Source: Promethearchaeota archaeon
GTDB lineage: Archaea > Asgardarchaeota > Lokiarchaeia > Sigyniarchaeales > SOKP01
Length of the DNA: 56,290 bases
Reading direction: 5' to 3'
Assembly (NCBI GenBank): GCA_019058425.1
Contig: JAHPYZ010000024.1
Location: 1 to 56,290, forward strand
Shown here piece by piece: positions 8,814 through 18,405 of this stretch. Under the pieces are notes generated by a model that saw only the letters and a list, made by a program, of their open reading frames with translations, was not told the DNA's origin and searched no databases. Both the position numbers and the translations under genes were made by a program. Position 1 is the first letter of the stretch. Each line of letters opens with the position of its first letter.

Positions 8814-10766
8814 TTAACCACCTCCTAAAAGACCATCTATTTCAGCAAATAATTGATGATCTCGATAATATCGGATATCTATTGCGTGAGTAGGACAACA
8901 TGTGGCACAAATACCGCATCCATCACAATTTATCTCATCAATAAATGCACCAATATCCTTCTCAATTCTAATGGCATTTTTAGGGCATTCCTTTTCGCAA
9001 CGTCTACATGAAATGCAAAATTCACTATCCACTTCAGCAGTAATTAGTTCTATATCGATTTGTCCTGGTGCTGTTAACTCAGCTACTTTACTAGCCGCTG
9101 CTCTAGCTTGAGAAACTGAATATGAAATATTTTTCGGTCCTTGAGCAAATCCCGCTATAAAAACTCCTTTTGACTTTGTCTCTTGCGGCATTAGTCCGAA
9201 ATGTGATTCAGTAAGGAATCCATATGTATTAGTATCAAGATTTAAAACCTTTACAATCTGCTGAGTACCTTTTGAAGGGAGTGTTGCTGTGGATAATACA
9301 ACTAAATCAGCATCAATTTTTACAATTTTATCTGTTAGGGTTGAATATAGTCGAACTTTTAGATTTTTAGTTTCTGGATCTTCAGAGATTTCACCAACTT
9401 TTCCACGGATCATTCTAATTCCAACATCTTTAGCTCGCTCATAGTACTCTTCAAATCCTTTTTCAGGAGTTCTTATATCAATATAACAGATTGTTATATT
9501 AGCATCAGGAAATTCTTCGAGTAACAACCTTCCATTTTTCAAAGCGAGCATGCAACACACACCACTACAATAAGTTCGCTCAGTTTCCCGGCTTCCAACG
9601 CATTGTATAAATACAATTTCTTTGGGTTGCTTATCATCTGAAAGACGGTGCACATGTCCTTCAAGTGGTCCATTTGGGGCTAGTATACGCTCTAATTGAA
9701 CTTGAGTTACAACATTTTCGAATTCTCCGTATCCATATTCACCAAAAGGTTCATATATATCCCAACCAGTTGCGATAATGATTGTACCGACTTCAATACT
9801 AACATCTATTGGCACTTGGCTAAAATCGATGGCATCTAATTCACAAGCATCAACGCAAGAAAAACATTCAATGCAGGCATCTCTGTCAATATCAAATAAA
9901 AATGGTACTGCTTGACCAAATGGAATATCAATAGCTTTTCTTACACCTAAATGTTCATCGAAGTAATTACTTGTATAAACAGGACAAACCTCACTACAGG
10001 CACCACATCCATTGCATTCATCTGTGGTGTAGCGTGGTTTCTTTTCAATAGTTACTTTATAATTCCCGACATATCCTTCTATTTTTTTAACTTCACTATA
10101 AGTTAATAACTCAATATTTTCATTCCTATTGACTTCTAACATTTTAGGACCACAGATTCATATCGCACAGTCATCTGTCGGAAATGTTCTGTCCAATTGA
10201 GACATTCTTCCGCCTATTGTAGTTTTTTGATCAACTAAATAAACTTTAATACCTTGATTCGCAAGATCCAACGCCGCATTCATCCCAGCAATCCCACCTC
10301 CGATTACTAATGTAGCTTTTGTAACAGGAACAGTTTTAATAGGAACTGGTTCCAATCGTTTAGCCCTTTCAATTCCGCTTTTGACTAGGATTTTTGCTTT
10401 TTCAGTTGCTTGTTCCTTACTATCTGTACACCAAGAGCAATGTTCACGCACATTTACCATTTGAAAGTAGTAAGGGTTTAAATCCGTTTTTGCTATAGTA
10501 CCTCTATAAATTACTTCATGTGTACGAGGAGTTCAAGCAGACGCTACGATTCTGTTTAAATCCTTCTCTTTGATATCTTCAATGATCTCATTTTGAGCAT
10601 TATCAGTTCAAAGAAATGCGTTCTTTTTTGAGATTAAAATCTCATCTCCAAATTCAGCTTTTACGAAATCAGTTAATTCATCACAATCTACTTTAGATCT
10701 TATATTTACGCCTCATTGACATGCATAGTATCCAATTTTTTTTGGAAAATTTTCATTTTCACTCAT
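8814..10766 (-). CDS. hdrA: HdrA with four in-frame TGA codons read as selenocysteine
   Basis: A single 650-residue reading, normal for HdrA, from ATG 10766. TGA codons lie at 10713-10715 (residue 18), 10608-10610 (53), 10533-10535 (78) and 10158-10160 (203). Each matches a cysteine in the double HdrA: 'CQUGVN' with 'CHCGIN', 'FLUTDN' with 'YTCSAD', 'SAUTPRTHE' with 'ASCTPRTHE', and 'DDCAIUICGPK' with 'NDCAICILAPK'. The first three belong to the N-terminal cluster domain, the fourth to the site after the FAD motif where Methanococcales HdrA also has selenocysteine. FAD fold 'LVIGGGIAGMNAALDLA' lies near 155, with ferredoxin motifs near 245 and 285 and two more at the C-terminus. Selenocysteine at all four sites is an inference from alignment. 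Confidence 0.9.
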
Positions 10767-11244
10767 CTATTTTTACACATCCACCTCTAGCTTTTACATA
10801 ATTGTATATTCATAAATTTCTTAGATTTTTATTTGAAGATTTTTAATTTAAGATATTGATCTTTTTGTTAATATCAATTTTAAATGTTTTTTTTTAAAAT
10901 TTATTCATTTTCAATATTTTTAATATTATCTGTTTATCGATATAATCAATTTATTATGAATCGGTCACCACATTAAAATATTTTTAACCAGATTGAAGGT
11001 TTCTGAATATTTAGTTTTGGAAAATGTTAAGGCAAGCAAGATTTATGATCAATTCTAAACATTATTGTTTTAAAATTTTGACTTTTTAAGTGGAGAAGGT
11101 ATAAAGTACTCTTTTTAATATGAAAATTATCAATAAAAATATTTATACCTTAGAGATCAAATTCTAATTATATTATTTATTACGGCTAGATAGAATATTA
11201 CTTATTCGAGATTATTTAATCGCATTTGGGAGAGTAATCAAAGA
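10767..11244. other. AT-rich upstream region of the Hdr operon
   Basis: No reading frame with coding character was found. On the minus strand a GAGGTGG (around 10781-10787) lies about 14 bases before the hdrA ATG and may be its ribosome-binding site. The rest is very AT-rich and presumably holds the operon promoter; no single TATA box stands out. On the plus strand an AT-rich TATTTATACC-type element (about 11149-11158) could drive the small frame at 11245. Confidence 0.4.
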
Positions 11245-11382
11245 ATGATAGAAGATGATCAAGTATGTATAATCATAGAACGCGTTGAAAGGGAAGAAAA
11301 ATCATACAATTGGGTTTTAATAACAACTTCATATGAGGATGTATTAAAACTTTTACATAAAGAAAATAATGTAGAGAAATAA
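11245..11382 (+). CDS. Possible 45-residue protein
   Basis: An ATG-started frame of 45 codons, acidic at both ends ('MIEDDQVCIIIERVEREEK', then 'VLITTSYEDVLKLLHKEN'). It has plausible codon use and a strand/helix alternation suggesting a small folded domain, but no motif I recognise and no clear ribosome-binding site. It lies alone between the divergent Hdr promoter region and a convergent epimerase gene. It could be a chance frame in an otherwise empty 660-bp gap. Confidence 0.35.
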   Translation: MIEDDQVCIIIERVEREEKSYNWVLITTSYEDVLKLLHKENNVEK

Positions 11383-11429
11383 GCGCAAATTAATAAAAGG
11401 CTTGGTTAATCTTTATGATATTGAAAATT

Positions 11430-12404
11430 CTAAGGAATTTTGTCCTTTAAATACTCTTTATAATAGTGAGATTTATTTAAAAGGTATTTTTGAGCTATAT
11501 GTTTAAACATTATGGTAAAAAATCGTGAGAAAGCGACTTTTTTCCTAACCGCATTGAAGTAGTCATCAAGAGTATATCTTTGATAATTCAGAAATGCTTG
11601 ACTTTTATTTGTTGTCATAAATCCACAATGAAATCCTCTTTTGCTGAATGCCTCAGTAGGTAAAGAATCTCTTCCTATTCCAAAAATATTTAACATTTCA
11701 TTAAGATATTCTCTATAAGAGATTCGGCATCTCTCCCCACCAGCGATATGCATAATTTCTCCCCAAATCCTTTTACTTTCTACTGCATTGGTCAGTGCAA
11801 GACCTACATCTTTAGTATCACAGATTTCGATGCATGTGTCTAATGGCATCGAGAACATCAATGGATCCATCTGCAATTTATTCAAGGAAGTGATGTAAGT
11901 CAATCGAAAAATCGCCCAATCCAAGGAAGAATTCTTAATTAATTCCTCACATTTTATTTTTTGCTTAGCATATTCATCATCATGATTTGGATTTAGTTTA
12001 TCTTCAGTTGAAATTAACGGATTTTCGAGCCGATCTCCATAGACAGCTACTGAAGATGTAAAGATTAGTTTTGGTTTTTTAGGTTGATTTTCCATAGCTT
12101 TAATGATATTTGCTGTTCCTCCAACATTCACGGCTTCAGCAAATTTAGGTTTTTTATCAGCTAGAGGAGGTATAATCGCTGCTACATGAACAACAACATC
12201 TATTTCATTAATGGCTTTTTCAACATCTTTATAATTTCGTAAATCTCCCCAATAGATTTCTACATCTTTATTGTATTTATTTGCAAACCTTTTATTCCTT
12301 CTAGTTTTGATATCAAAAATTCTAATATCATAATTTCTTTTAAGCATTTCTTTTAAAGTGCTCAATCCTACATTACCAAAAGCTCCTGTTAATAAAACTT
12401 TCAT
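11430..12404 (-). CDS. NAD(P)-dependent epimerase/dehydratase (extended SDR)
   Basis: 324 residues, usual length for the family. The N-terminus shows the TGxxGxxG nucleotide-binding motif as 'LLTGAFGNVGLSTLKEML'. It is followed by 'WGDLRNYKDVEKAI' and 'DVVVHVAAIIPP', and the active-site pair appears as 'SSVAVYGD...DEYAKQKIKCEE' (YxxxK near residue 149). The C-terminal part is variable and gives no sugar or sterol specificity. The PadR-like regulator gene lies upstream on the same strand, and the spacer between them holds two 20-bp direct repeats, so this gene is a probable PadR target. Confidence 0.85.
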   Translation of the reverse strand: MKVLLTGAFGNVGLSTLKEMLKRNYDIRIFDIKTRRNKRFANKYNKDVEIYWGDLRNYKDVEKAINEIDVVVHVAAIIPPLADKKPKFAEAVNVGGTANIIKAMENQPKKPKLIFTSSVAVYGDRLENPLISTEDKLNPNHDDEYAKQKIKCEELIKNSSLDWAIFRLTYITSLNKLQMDPLMFSMPLDTCIEICDTKDVGLALTNAVESKRIWGEIMHIAGGERCRISYREYLNEMLNIFGIGRDSLPTEAFSKRGFHCGFMTTNKSQAFLNYQRYTLDDYFNAVRKKVAFSRFFTIMFKHIAQKYLLNKSHYYKEYLKDKIP

Positions 12405-12448
12405 GAGATATACTTCTGCCCTTAATATAATTGATATTTTAAATATAA

Positions 12449-12508
12449 CTGATATCTAATATTTCGATATATCAGAATCTACTATAGTATATATCTGAAT
12501 CTACCATA
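12449..12508. promoter_or_regulatory. Tandem operator-like repeats upstream of the epimerase gene
   Basis: Two near-identical copies of ATATATCWGAATCTACYATA occupy 12467-12486 and 12489-12508, a 22-bp period, so both present the same DNA face. The first also forms the right half of an inverted repeat CTGATAT...ATATCAG (12449-12475). A similar ATATATCAAATTC element occurs at about 13260 before the PadR gene. Arrangement and location suggest binding sites for the PadR protein, repressing the epimerase and perhaps itself. Confidence 0.5.
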
Positions 12509-12641
12509 TATAAATCTTCGTATAAGGAAAACATTATATATACAAAATTTGACACTTCTCTTAATTAAACCAGATAACTCTATTCAATATACAAATTAAA
12601 AAGTATAGATTTATTATCTACTATAATTTATTGACTGGATT

Positions 12642-13214
12642 TTATCCTTTTTTTAAGCTTTCAATTCTCTGGTCAATTTCATTGACAAGATTTTCTAATT
12701 TGCTAACAATTTTAGATATAACAAGTTTTCTTTTTAAAAGAATCTCAAGCTTTTCATTATTTGTTTTTCCTATTAAACTTGCATCATCAATTAAATCTGG
12801 ACCAAACATATCTTCAAAATCATCAGGAAGACTTAAATCTGTTAGGCCTATTGTAGACATGATCATTGAAAGTAATGATTTTCGCATATTTTGTTGTCTC
12901 TCAAGGAGTTTCTTTAATGTTCTTCTACCTTTCTCAGTAATTTCATAGACTTTTCGCTCTCTTTTACCATCCATCTCCGTTTTGAATACAATTAAACCTT
13001 TTTCTGTTAATGAGGAAAGATGTGGATATAGAGAAGATGCGGTAGGGTTCCACACGCCATAGGTATCTTCCGTTATAGTTTGCATTAAGCTATAACCGTG
13101 AGAAGGTCCTTTCTCCAGTGCTAATAATATTAATGTGCTAATATGTCCTTTTTTCATAGATTGTTCAATTGCATCGGCAATCACATCAATTTTTTCACTG
13201 TTTTTCTTACTCAT
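12642..13214 (-). CDS. PadR-family transcriptional regulator
   Basis: 190 residues. The N-terminal winged helix has the PadR pattern 'ILLALEKGPSHGYSLMQTI...GVWNPTASSLYPHLSSLTEKGLI' and then 'GKRERKVYEITEKGRRTLKKLL' (to about residue 105). A C-terminal helical region with heptad-like leucines ('ILLKRKLVISKIVSKLENLVNEIDQRIESLK') is probably the dimer arm. PadR proteins repress detoxification or stress genes and respond to small molecules. The downstream epimerase is preceded by tandem repeats that may be its operator. Ligand unknown. Confidence 0.88.
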   Translation of the reverse strand: MSKKNSEKIDVIADAIEQSMKKGHISTLILLALEKGPSHGYSLMQTITEDTYGVWNPTASSLYPHLSSLTEKGLIVFKTEMDGKRERKVYEITEKGRRTLKKLLERQQNMRKSLLSMIMSTIGLTDLSLPDDFEDMFGPDLIDDASLIGKTNNEKLEILLKRKLVISKIVSKLENLVNEIDQRIESLKKG

Positions 13215-13341
13215 ATCAACGCAACAATGACTAATTCAAAAAAATAAATATCAATTATAGATATATCAAATTCCGTACTAAATATTAATTTTTAGAGTTT
13301 ATATTAAAAAAAATAAGATTAATGCTATGAATTCTAAAGTT

Positions 13342-14067
13342 TTATCTTGGTATTAAGTCTGGTTTCATTAACACAATGAGGGAAAGTGGAATTATCCAGA
13401 CTAAAATTGAGAAGAGTAACATCCATTCTAGAAGTGGAGTACTTTCAATAAGATTCAGAATGGTAACAAATAAAGGTCCAAGTATGCCATAGATTCCTAA
13501 AACCTTAGGGATTTTAGTATTATATAATACAATAATCCATCCCATGAAGAACGCTCCAAATGTAAAACCTCCAAAAGCTAGATAAGACATTATACCATGT
13601 GGTCCTTGCCCTAAAACGGATAAGAAATCATAATCACGATCCGCACTAAAGATTCCAACCCCAATATATCCAAAGTTCCCAATAATACTAAATAAAAAAG
13701 CGAAACTGCTTAAGCGAAAACGCAATCGAGAGTAGTGTTGTTCTCTCAGTTCGCGTTTCTTAGGTAAGGGCGCAAGTAATTTTTCCATATAGTAAGTGAG
13801 CGGAATGGTCATAGATCCCGCAATGATACATGCAATATCATATAGAAATGGTGCGGGTGTATGATTAGATGAGCCTAAATCAGAAATCCAGTTTTCCCAA
13901 ATAGTATATCGATCTGGATCAAGGAATACAGCGATAATTACACCAATAATAAGTAATAAAATATATCCAAACATCACACCCATCGCACTGATTTTCACAA
14001 CCTTAAAGTTTGTAGCAAACCTATACATTTTTGCTCTGAGCTTGTTTATTGATTCACGAACTGTCAT
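13342..14067 (-). CDS. DUF998-like multi-pass membrane protein
   Basis: 241 residues with about six hydrophobic segments and the conserved DUF998-type pattern: 'WENWISDLGSSNHTPAPFLYDIACIIAGSMTIPL' after the first helix, and later a charged loop 'FSADRDYDF' and 'YLAFGGFTFGAFFMGW'. No function is established for this family. A paralogue lies 1.1 kb upstream (15162-15869) with the same N-terminal cytoplasmic helix, and a methyltransferase-like gene lies between them, so the three may be one transcription unit or a local duplication. Confidence 0.7.
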   Translation of the reverse strand: MTVRESINKLRAKMYRFATNFKVVKISAMGVMFGYILLLIIGVIIAVFLDPDRYTIWENWISDLGSSNHTPAPFLYDIACIIAGSMTIPLTYYMEKLLAPLPKKRELREQHYSRLRFRLSSFAFLFSIIGNFGYIGVGIFSADRDYDFLSVLGQGPHGIMSYLAFGGFTFGAFFMGWIIVLYNTKIPKVLGIYGILGPLFVTILNLIESTPLLEWMLLFSILVWIIPLSLIVLMKPDLIPR

Positions 14068-14143
14068 AATACTATTAATTTTATGATTTTATTTATTATA
14101 TTCAGTCTCAGCGAATATAAAGATGATTATATTAAAAATTTCT

Positions 14144-14809
14144 TTAATAAAGAAATGGAATCAATTTCTTAGTTTTCTTTCTATACTCTTCAAATTCTGC
14201 TCCAAATTTCTCAAGCAAAATTCTTTCCTCTTCATTTATCCGCATTCTATATATTAAGAAAGTATATATAAACATTATAATCAGTGTAAGTATAGATCTA
14301 AATACAAAACAAAATCCGATTGTTGCTATTAACCCCCCAGAATACATTGGATTTCTAATATAATTATACACTCCTTGAGTGATTAATTTATGATCTTCTT
14401 CAGTAATTAATTCGGCAGTCCCAAATCGTCCTATTTGTACTCTTGCCACAAGAATTAGCAAGCTACCTGTAAGAAAAAGAATGAATCCCGCATAGCTGAT
14501 AATTATATTATCCCAAAGAGGGAGTATTTGTGAAATAAGCAATTTATTCTCCACAAAAGCACCTATTAGGAAGAAAGGATTTAATAAAAGCATACTCAAT
14601 ATTAATAGATCAAAAATTTTTGAAGCATGTTTCTCTTCTGGGAGGGAACGTATTAGTGTATCTGTTAGAGTAAACATATATGCCATAAGTAAATAGATCA
14701 TATAAATGGGAATTGAATATATTTCAGGTACAAGAATTATATAAAATATGTTCTGGTAAATAAGGTAAACAACTAAGAAAAGTACTAGTTTTTTACTTAT
14801 ATCTTTCAT
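14144..14809 (-). CDS. Isoprenylcysteine-methyltransferase-like membrane protein
   Basis: 221 residues with five or six membrane segments and a C-terminal block typical of the ICMT/PEMT/NnrU-like superfamily: 'LITQGVYNYIRNPMYSGGLIATIGF' (about 145-170), then 'INEEERILLEKFGAEFEEYRKKTKKLIPF'. This region forms the S-adenosylmethionine pocket in true ICMT. Prokaryotic relatives methylate lipids or remain uncharacterised. The window has a second such protein at 53935. No CaaX-type GTPase is visible here, so prenyl-cysteine methylation should not be assumed. Confidence 0.75.
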   Translation of the reverse strand: MKDISKKLVLFLVVYLIYQNIFYIILVPEIYSIPIYMIYLLMAYMFTLTDTLIRSLPEEKHASKIFDLLILSMLLLNPFFLIGAFVENKLLISQILPLWDNIIISYAGFILFLTGSLLILVARVQIGRFGTAELITEEDHKLITQGVYNYIRNPMYSGGLIATIGFCFVFRSILTLIIMFIYTFLIYRMRINEEERILLEKFGAEFEEYRKKTKKLIPFLY

Positions 14810-15161
14810 TTTAACTCATTGTTTTTTTAAAATATGGAAATATTTAGTTAAAACTAGTTTTTCTAAAATAAAATTCTTTTAAAAATTTTTGGAATAGATA
14901 AACTTCTTTGAAATTTACCAAAATAAATAGGTTTATTAATAATTTTAGATTTCTACTAATTCTGATTTTTTTATCATCAATCAAGATAACTATAGTGGTT
15001 TTATTTTATGTAATATAGTATTGCCTAAGTTTTCGATTTAAGATTTCTTTTAAGATATTTTCATAGGAATTTTCATAGAAATCAGACGCTGAATTTAACT
15101 TTTGAGAATAAATTAATCAAAACCAAAAAAAATATAAAAATAAAAATGAGTATAGGGATCT
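14810..15161. other. Intergenic region without recognised content
   Basis: About 350 bp of strongly AT-rich sequence with many T and A runs. I found no frame with coding character, no stable hairpin and no RNA gene signature. It presumably contains the promoter of the methyltransferase-like gene (minus strand) and the end of the upstream DUF998-like transcript. Confidence 0.4.
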
Positions 15162-15869
15162 TTATTCTGATTTTCGAAGTATCAAAAAAACAAGTGGTAT
15201 TATCCAGAGAAGAATTGAGAATAATAGAATCCATTCCCACAATGCTTCCATTGTAAAAAGAAAAACAAACAGCATACTGGGTGGCCCTATTATTCCATAT
15301 ATTCCAAATAGTTTTGGTAATTTAGTATCATAAAGTACAATAATCCATCCAATAAAGAAAGCACCTAACGCAAATCCAGTAAATGAGAAAAAAGAAAAGA
15401 CATCATGAAAAGTAGCAAATTCTAATAATGGATAATTACGATCTTCACTAAAAATTCCCACAAATATGTATGCTAAATTTCCCATTAAACTAAAGAGAAA
15501 GGCATTGCTCCCCAATCTAAATCTCAAGCGTGAAAAATGTATTTGCCGTAGATTTTTCCTTGAAGGTAAAGGCGCAAATAAATTTTCAATGTAAAAAGTT
15601 AATGGTATTGTCATGATTCCAGCGAATATACAAGCGATATCAAATATGATTGGCATAGGAGTATATCTACTTCCCCCTAAATCTGAAATCATACGCGTCC
15701 AAATAGTATATCCATATGGCCCCCATATCGCGGCTATAACAACTGCAATTAAAAGAAGCGTAAGGTATCCTGTTATTACGATAATAGCAGTTTTCTTAAT
15801 GAATTTATAATTAGTAACAATATTGTAAAATTTAGCTCTCGCGTTATTTATTGATTGACGTATTGACAT
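15162..15869 (-). CDS. DUF998-like multi-pass membrane protein, paralogue of 13342
   Basis: About 235 residues. The start at 15869 ('MSIRQSINNARAKFY') is preferred over an ATG four codons upstream because it aligns with the start of the paralogue ('MTVRESINKLRAKMY'). The same landmarks recur: 'WTRMISDLGGSRYTPMPIIFDIACIFAGIMTIPL', 'RLRFRLGSNAFLFSLMGNLAYI' and 'FSEDRNYPLL'. Six membrane helices are likely. Function unknown; the pair probably arose by duplication. Confidence 0.7.
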   Translation of the reverse strand: MSIRQSINNARAKFYNIVTNYKFIKKTAIIVITGYLTLLLIAVVIAAIWGPYGYTIWTRMISDLGGSRYTPMPIIFDIACIFAGIMTIPLTFYIENLFAPLPSRKNLRQIHFSRLRFRLGSNAFLFSLMGNLAYIFVGIFSEDRNYPLLEFATFHDVFSFFSFTGFALGAFFIGWIIVLYDTKLPKLFGIYGIIGPPSMLFVFLFTMEALWEWILLFSILLWIIPLVFLILRKSE

Positions 15870-15998
15870 AATATTCTTCATATTCTATTTTTTTTTAATT
15901 ATACCAAAACAATTTCAATTTAATTAAATAAATATAGAATTTGATTTCAATGTGGATTTAAAAAAAAATAAAATATTAAAAATTACATCTTAATAGTG

Positions 15999-16484
15999 TT
16001 ATTTGGTCTTATTTTTCAATTTTCTATGAATCACAGCAATAAAAACAATTACAGAGACACTAAATATAACGGATAATCCGAAATACCCTGAAATTTGTGG
16101 TCCTCCCTCTGATGGGCAAGCCCCTACACCTACGATATAACATATTGTCCCAGAACCTCCTTGGTTACAAGTAGCAGTTACAACAATTCTAGCCTCATTG
16201 TTAGCTGTTACATTAAAATGATAAGTAGCCCCACTCGTACTTGTTTGATTTGTATATGTTTGAGATATTACCGTGGTTCCATTAACTTGAACTTCTATTA
16301 ATGATATATAATGTGAAGTTGGATCCGTAACTTCATGATCAATCATTACAGTTAGGCTACTAGTGCTAATGCTATAACTCACAAGCATACTGTATGGGCT
16401 GTGTGCTTTAGCATTTTGAATTCCTGACAATGAGGCTACTATACAAAAGAGTAATATAGTAATATAGAGCTTTTTTTTCAACAT
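15999..16484 (-). CDS. Secreted, membrane-anchored protein with superoxide-reductase-like domain
   Basis: 161 residues: an N-terminal signal peptide (to about 'QNAKA', residue 27), an external beta domain, and a C-terminal membrane helix with a positive tail ('VIFSVSVIVFIAVIHRKLKNKTK'). The beta domain resembles the desulfoferrodoxin/superoxide reductase fold in 'LTVMIDHEVTDPTSHYISLIEVQVNG' and 'ARIVVTATCNQGG'. Two histidines and the cysteine of the iron site seem present, but the last histidine of the usual CNxHG motif is replaced ('CNQGG'), so the metal site may be altered or lost. The assignment rests on this pattern alone. Confidence 0.5.
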   Translation of the reverse strand: MLKKKLYITILLFCIVASLSGIQNAKAHSPYSMLVSYSISTSSLTVMIDHEVTDPTSHYISLIEVQVNGTTVISQTYTNQTSTSGATYHFNVTANNEARIVVTATCNQGGSGTICYIVGVGACPSEGGPQISGYFGLSVIFSVSVIVFIAVIHRKLKNKTK

Positions 16485-16735
16485 TTTTTATCAAATTTTT
16501 AGTTTTAGATTTCTATGATGTAAAATGGACCAAAAATCCTATTTAAACTTTTATGTATAATGGAAGACTTATCCCCTTTGGTTTATCTACTTTGATCATT
16601 TTTATTAGTTTCAATAGTCTATTTCTAACATAGTGTTTGATTTTAAGAAATATTTTTATAATTAGTGATCTACTTTGATAATTAGAAAGAATTTTAAGCA
16701 AGTATTTAACTGACATCAATGTAAAGGCATTTTTA

Positions 16736-18334
16736 ATGTTAAAAACAAAGATTCACCCTCGTGAAATATATCAGAGAAGCGAAGAATTCGGATTAAAAAA
16801 TTCAGCAAATATGCTGACCGAAATCATAGAATCAGAAAAAGATAATAATAAGCGAAAAGAGGCAATCAAATATTTAGGATTAATTAGTCATAATTCAAAT
16901 CCATTAAGGAATGAATGTTTTGAAACATTTGAGAATTTATTGATTTCAGACGATGCTGTTGATATAAAATGTGAAGCTGCAAAAGCTTTAGGTAAATTAA
17001 AACATGAAAAAGCGTTGAAACCATTAAATTGGATATTAACACAAGAACCCGTTGATTATAACATTAAGATTAACGTATTAAAAGCCATACGTAAGACTCG
17101 ATTTGAAGAGCCTGAGATAAGAATTTTCATAAATGAATTAGAAAGTGAATTTAAATCAATAAAAGAATATGTTTCAATTCAATTATTAAGTCTCCAACCA
17201 GAAAAATTAATAGATTTATTATTAGATTCATTAAAAAATAAGAGATTTTCTAACGAACATAAAGCAGAGTTTTTAAGATTAATTGGATATGAACTATCAA
17301 GTATAAATGTCTCTTTTGAGGATATAAGTTTTATTAAAAAGAAATATCCTGAAATGCTAACAAATCTAATAAAGCATAAAGAGATTCTGTTGGAAAACAT
17401 TACCCAGATTTTAAAAGAAGAAGATAATAGATTAGTTGATGCTGTGATTACTATTTTAACAATCTTGGGAAAGGATATTGAAAAGGATATTATAAAATTA
17501 TTGTTAATCGATGATTTCATAGTAAAAAAAAATGCTATAGTATTATCTGGGAAATTGAAACTTAAAGATGCTGTGGATTTTTTAATTTCCAATTTAGATA
17601 ATATGTATAATGAAGTGAGTATAGCGGCAATTGAAGCTTTGGGTGAGATAGGTGATTTATCAGCAGTTCCAGAGCTTATAAATGTTTTAGATATTGAAGA
17701 TATTAGTTTTGAATATACTGATTTAGATATGAAACTTTATGTTTTAGATGCCATAAAAAATATTTATCTTTATAATAATGAAGCTTCATTTGAGTATCTT
17801 TATGATTCTCTGAGTAAAGAAAATAATACTATCAGGGAAAGTGTTGCGTTTATTCTTGGTGAAATTGGTAAAGAAGAATTCGTCGGACCACTATGTAAAT
17901 TACTTGGAATCAGGAACCTAGATGTCAGAAAGAATACATTAATAGCTTTAGGAAAAATTGGGAGTATCGATCCTTTAGAAGAGATACTCAAAATCTTACA
18001 AGACGAGAAATCATATTGGCTTTTAAAAAAAGTCGCTATAGATGCTGTGAATAATATTTTTCAAAGAAATTGGTATAAGGTAAAAGATGAAAAGCAAGAA
18101 ATTACGAGAATTTTGAATAAAAATATAACAATTCTTACAGATCATTTGAGACTAAAAGAAGATGAAAATCATAAAGTAAAACTTAGTCTTATAAAATTAT
18201 TAGAAAATTATGGGGGAGAACAGGCGTTAAGCGCTCTAATAAAACGAGTAAATGATTTCCATAGAGTTGTACGAATTTATGCTTCAAACGCGATAAAAAG
18301 AATTGAAGAAAGACTTGAATTAGAAAATAATTAG
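16736..18334 (+). CDS. HEAT-repeat protein
   Basis: 532 residues built of paired helices with repeated HEAT/PBS-lyase-like signatures such as 'VDIKCEAAKALGKLKHEKALKPLNWIL', 'EVSIAAIEALGEIGDLSAVPELINVL', 'NTIRESVAFILGEIGKEEFVGPLCKLLG' and 'LDVRKNTLIALGKIGSIDPLEEILKIL'. No catalytic motif, signal peptide or membrane segment. Proteins of this kind act as binding scaffolds; the partner is unknown. A membrane protein gene follows on the same strand after about 70 bp. Confidence 0.82.
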   Translation: MLKTKIHPREIYQRSEEFGLKNSANMLTEIIESEKDNNKRKEAIKYLGLISHNSNPLRNECFETFENLLISDDAVDIKCEAAKALGKLKHEKALKPLNWILTQEPVDYNIKINVLKAIRKTRFEEPEIRIFINELESEFKSIKEYVSIQLLSLQPEKLIDLLLDSLKNKRFSNEHKAEFLRLIGYELSSINVSFEDISFIKKKYPEMLTNLIKHKEILLENITQILKEEDNRLVDAVITILTILGKDIEKDIIKLLLIDDFIVKKNAIVLSGKLKLKDAVDFLISNLDNMYNEVSIAAIEALGEIGDLSAVPELINVLDIEDISFEYTDLDMKLYVLDAIKNIYLYNNEASFEYLYDSLSKENNTIRESVAFILGEIGKEEFVGPLCKLLGIRNLDVRKNTLIALGKIGSIDPLEEILKILQDEKSYWLLKKVAIDAVNNIFQRNWYKVKDEKQEITRILNKNITILTDHLRLKEDENHKVKLSLIKLLENYGGEQALSALIKRVNDFHRVVRIYASNAIKRIEERLELENN

Positions 18335-18405
18335 AATCTTTCATATTTCATTTCATCGTTTTCTTGAGAAAAAAAAATATAAAGTATATTGATTTAATAA
18401 TTGTT

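Noticed and set aside
10158-10160. Apparent frameshift/pseudogene break splitting hdrA into pieces
   Set aside because: The interruptions are all TGA, in frame, and each falls on a conserved cysteine column, so recoding explains them better than decay.
14144-14809. True prenyl-cysteine methyltransferase acting on the GTPases
   Set aside because: None of the GTPases in the window has a C-terminal cysteine for prenylation, and the superfamily includes many unrelated methyltransferases.
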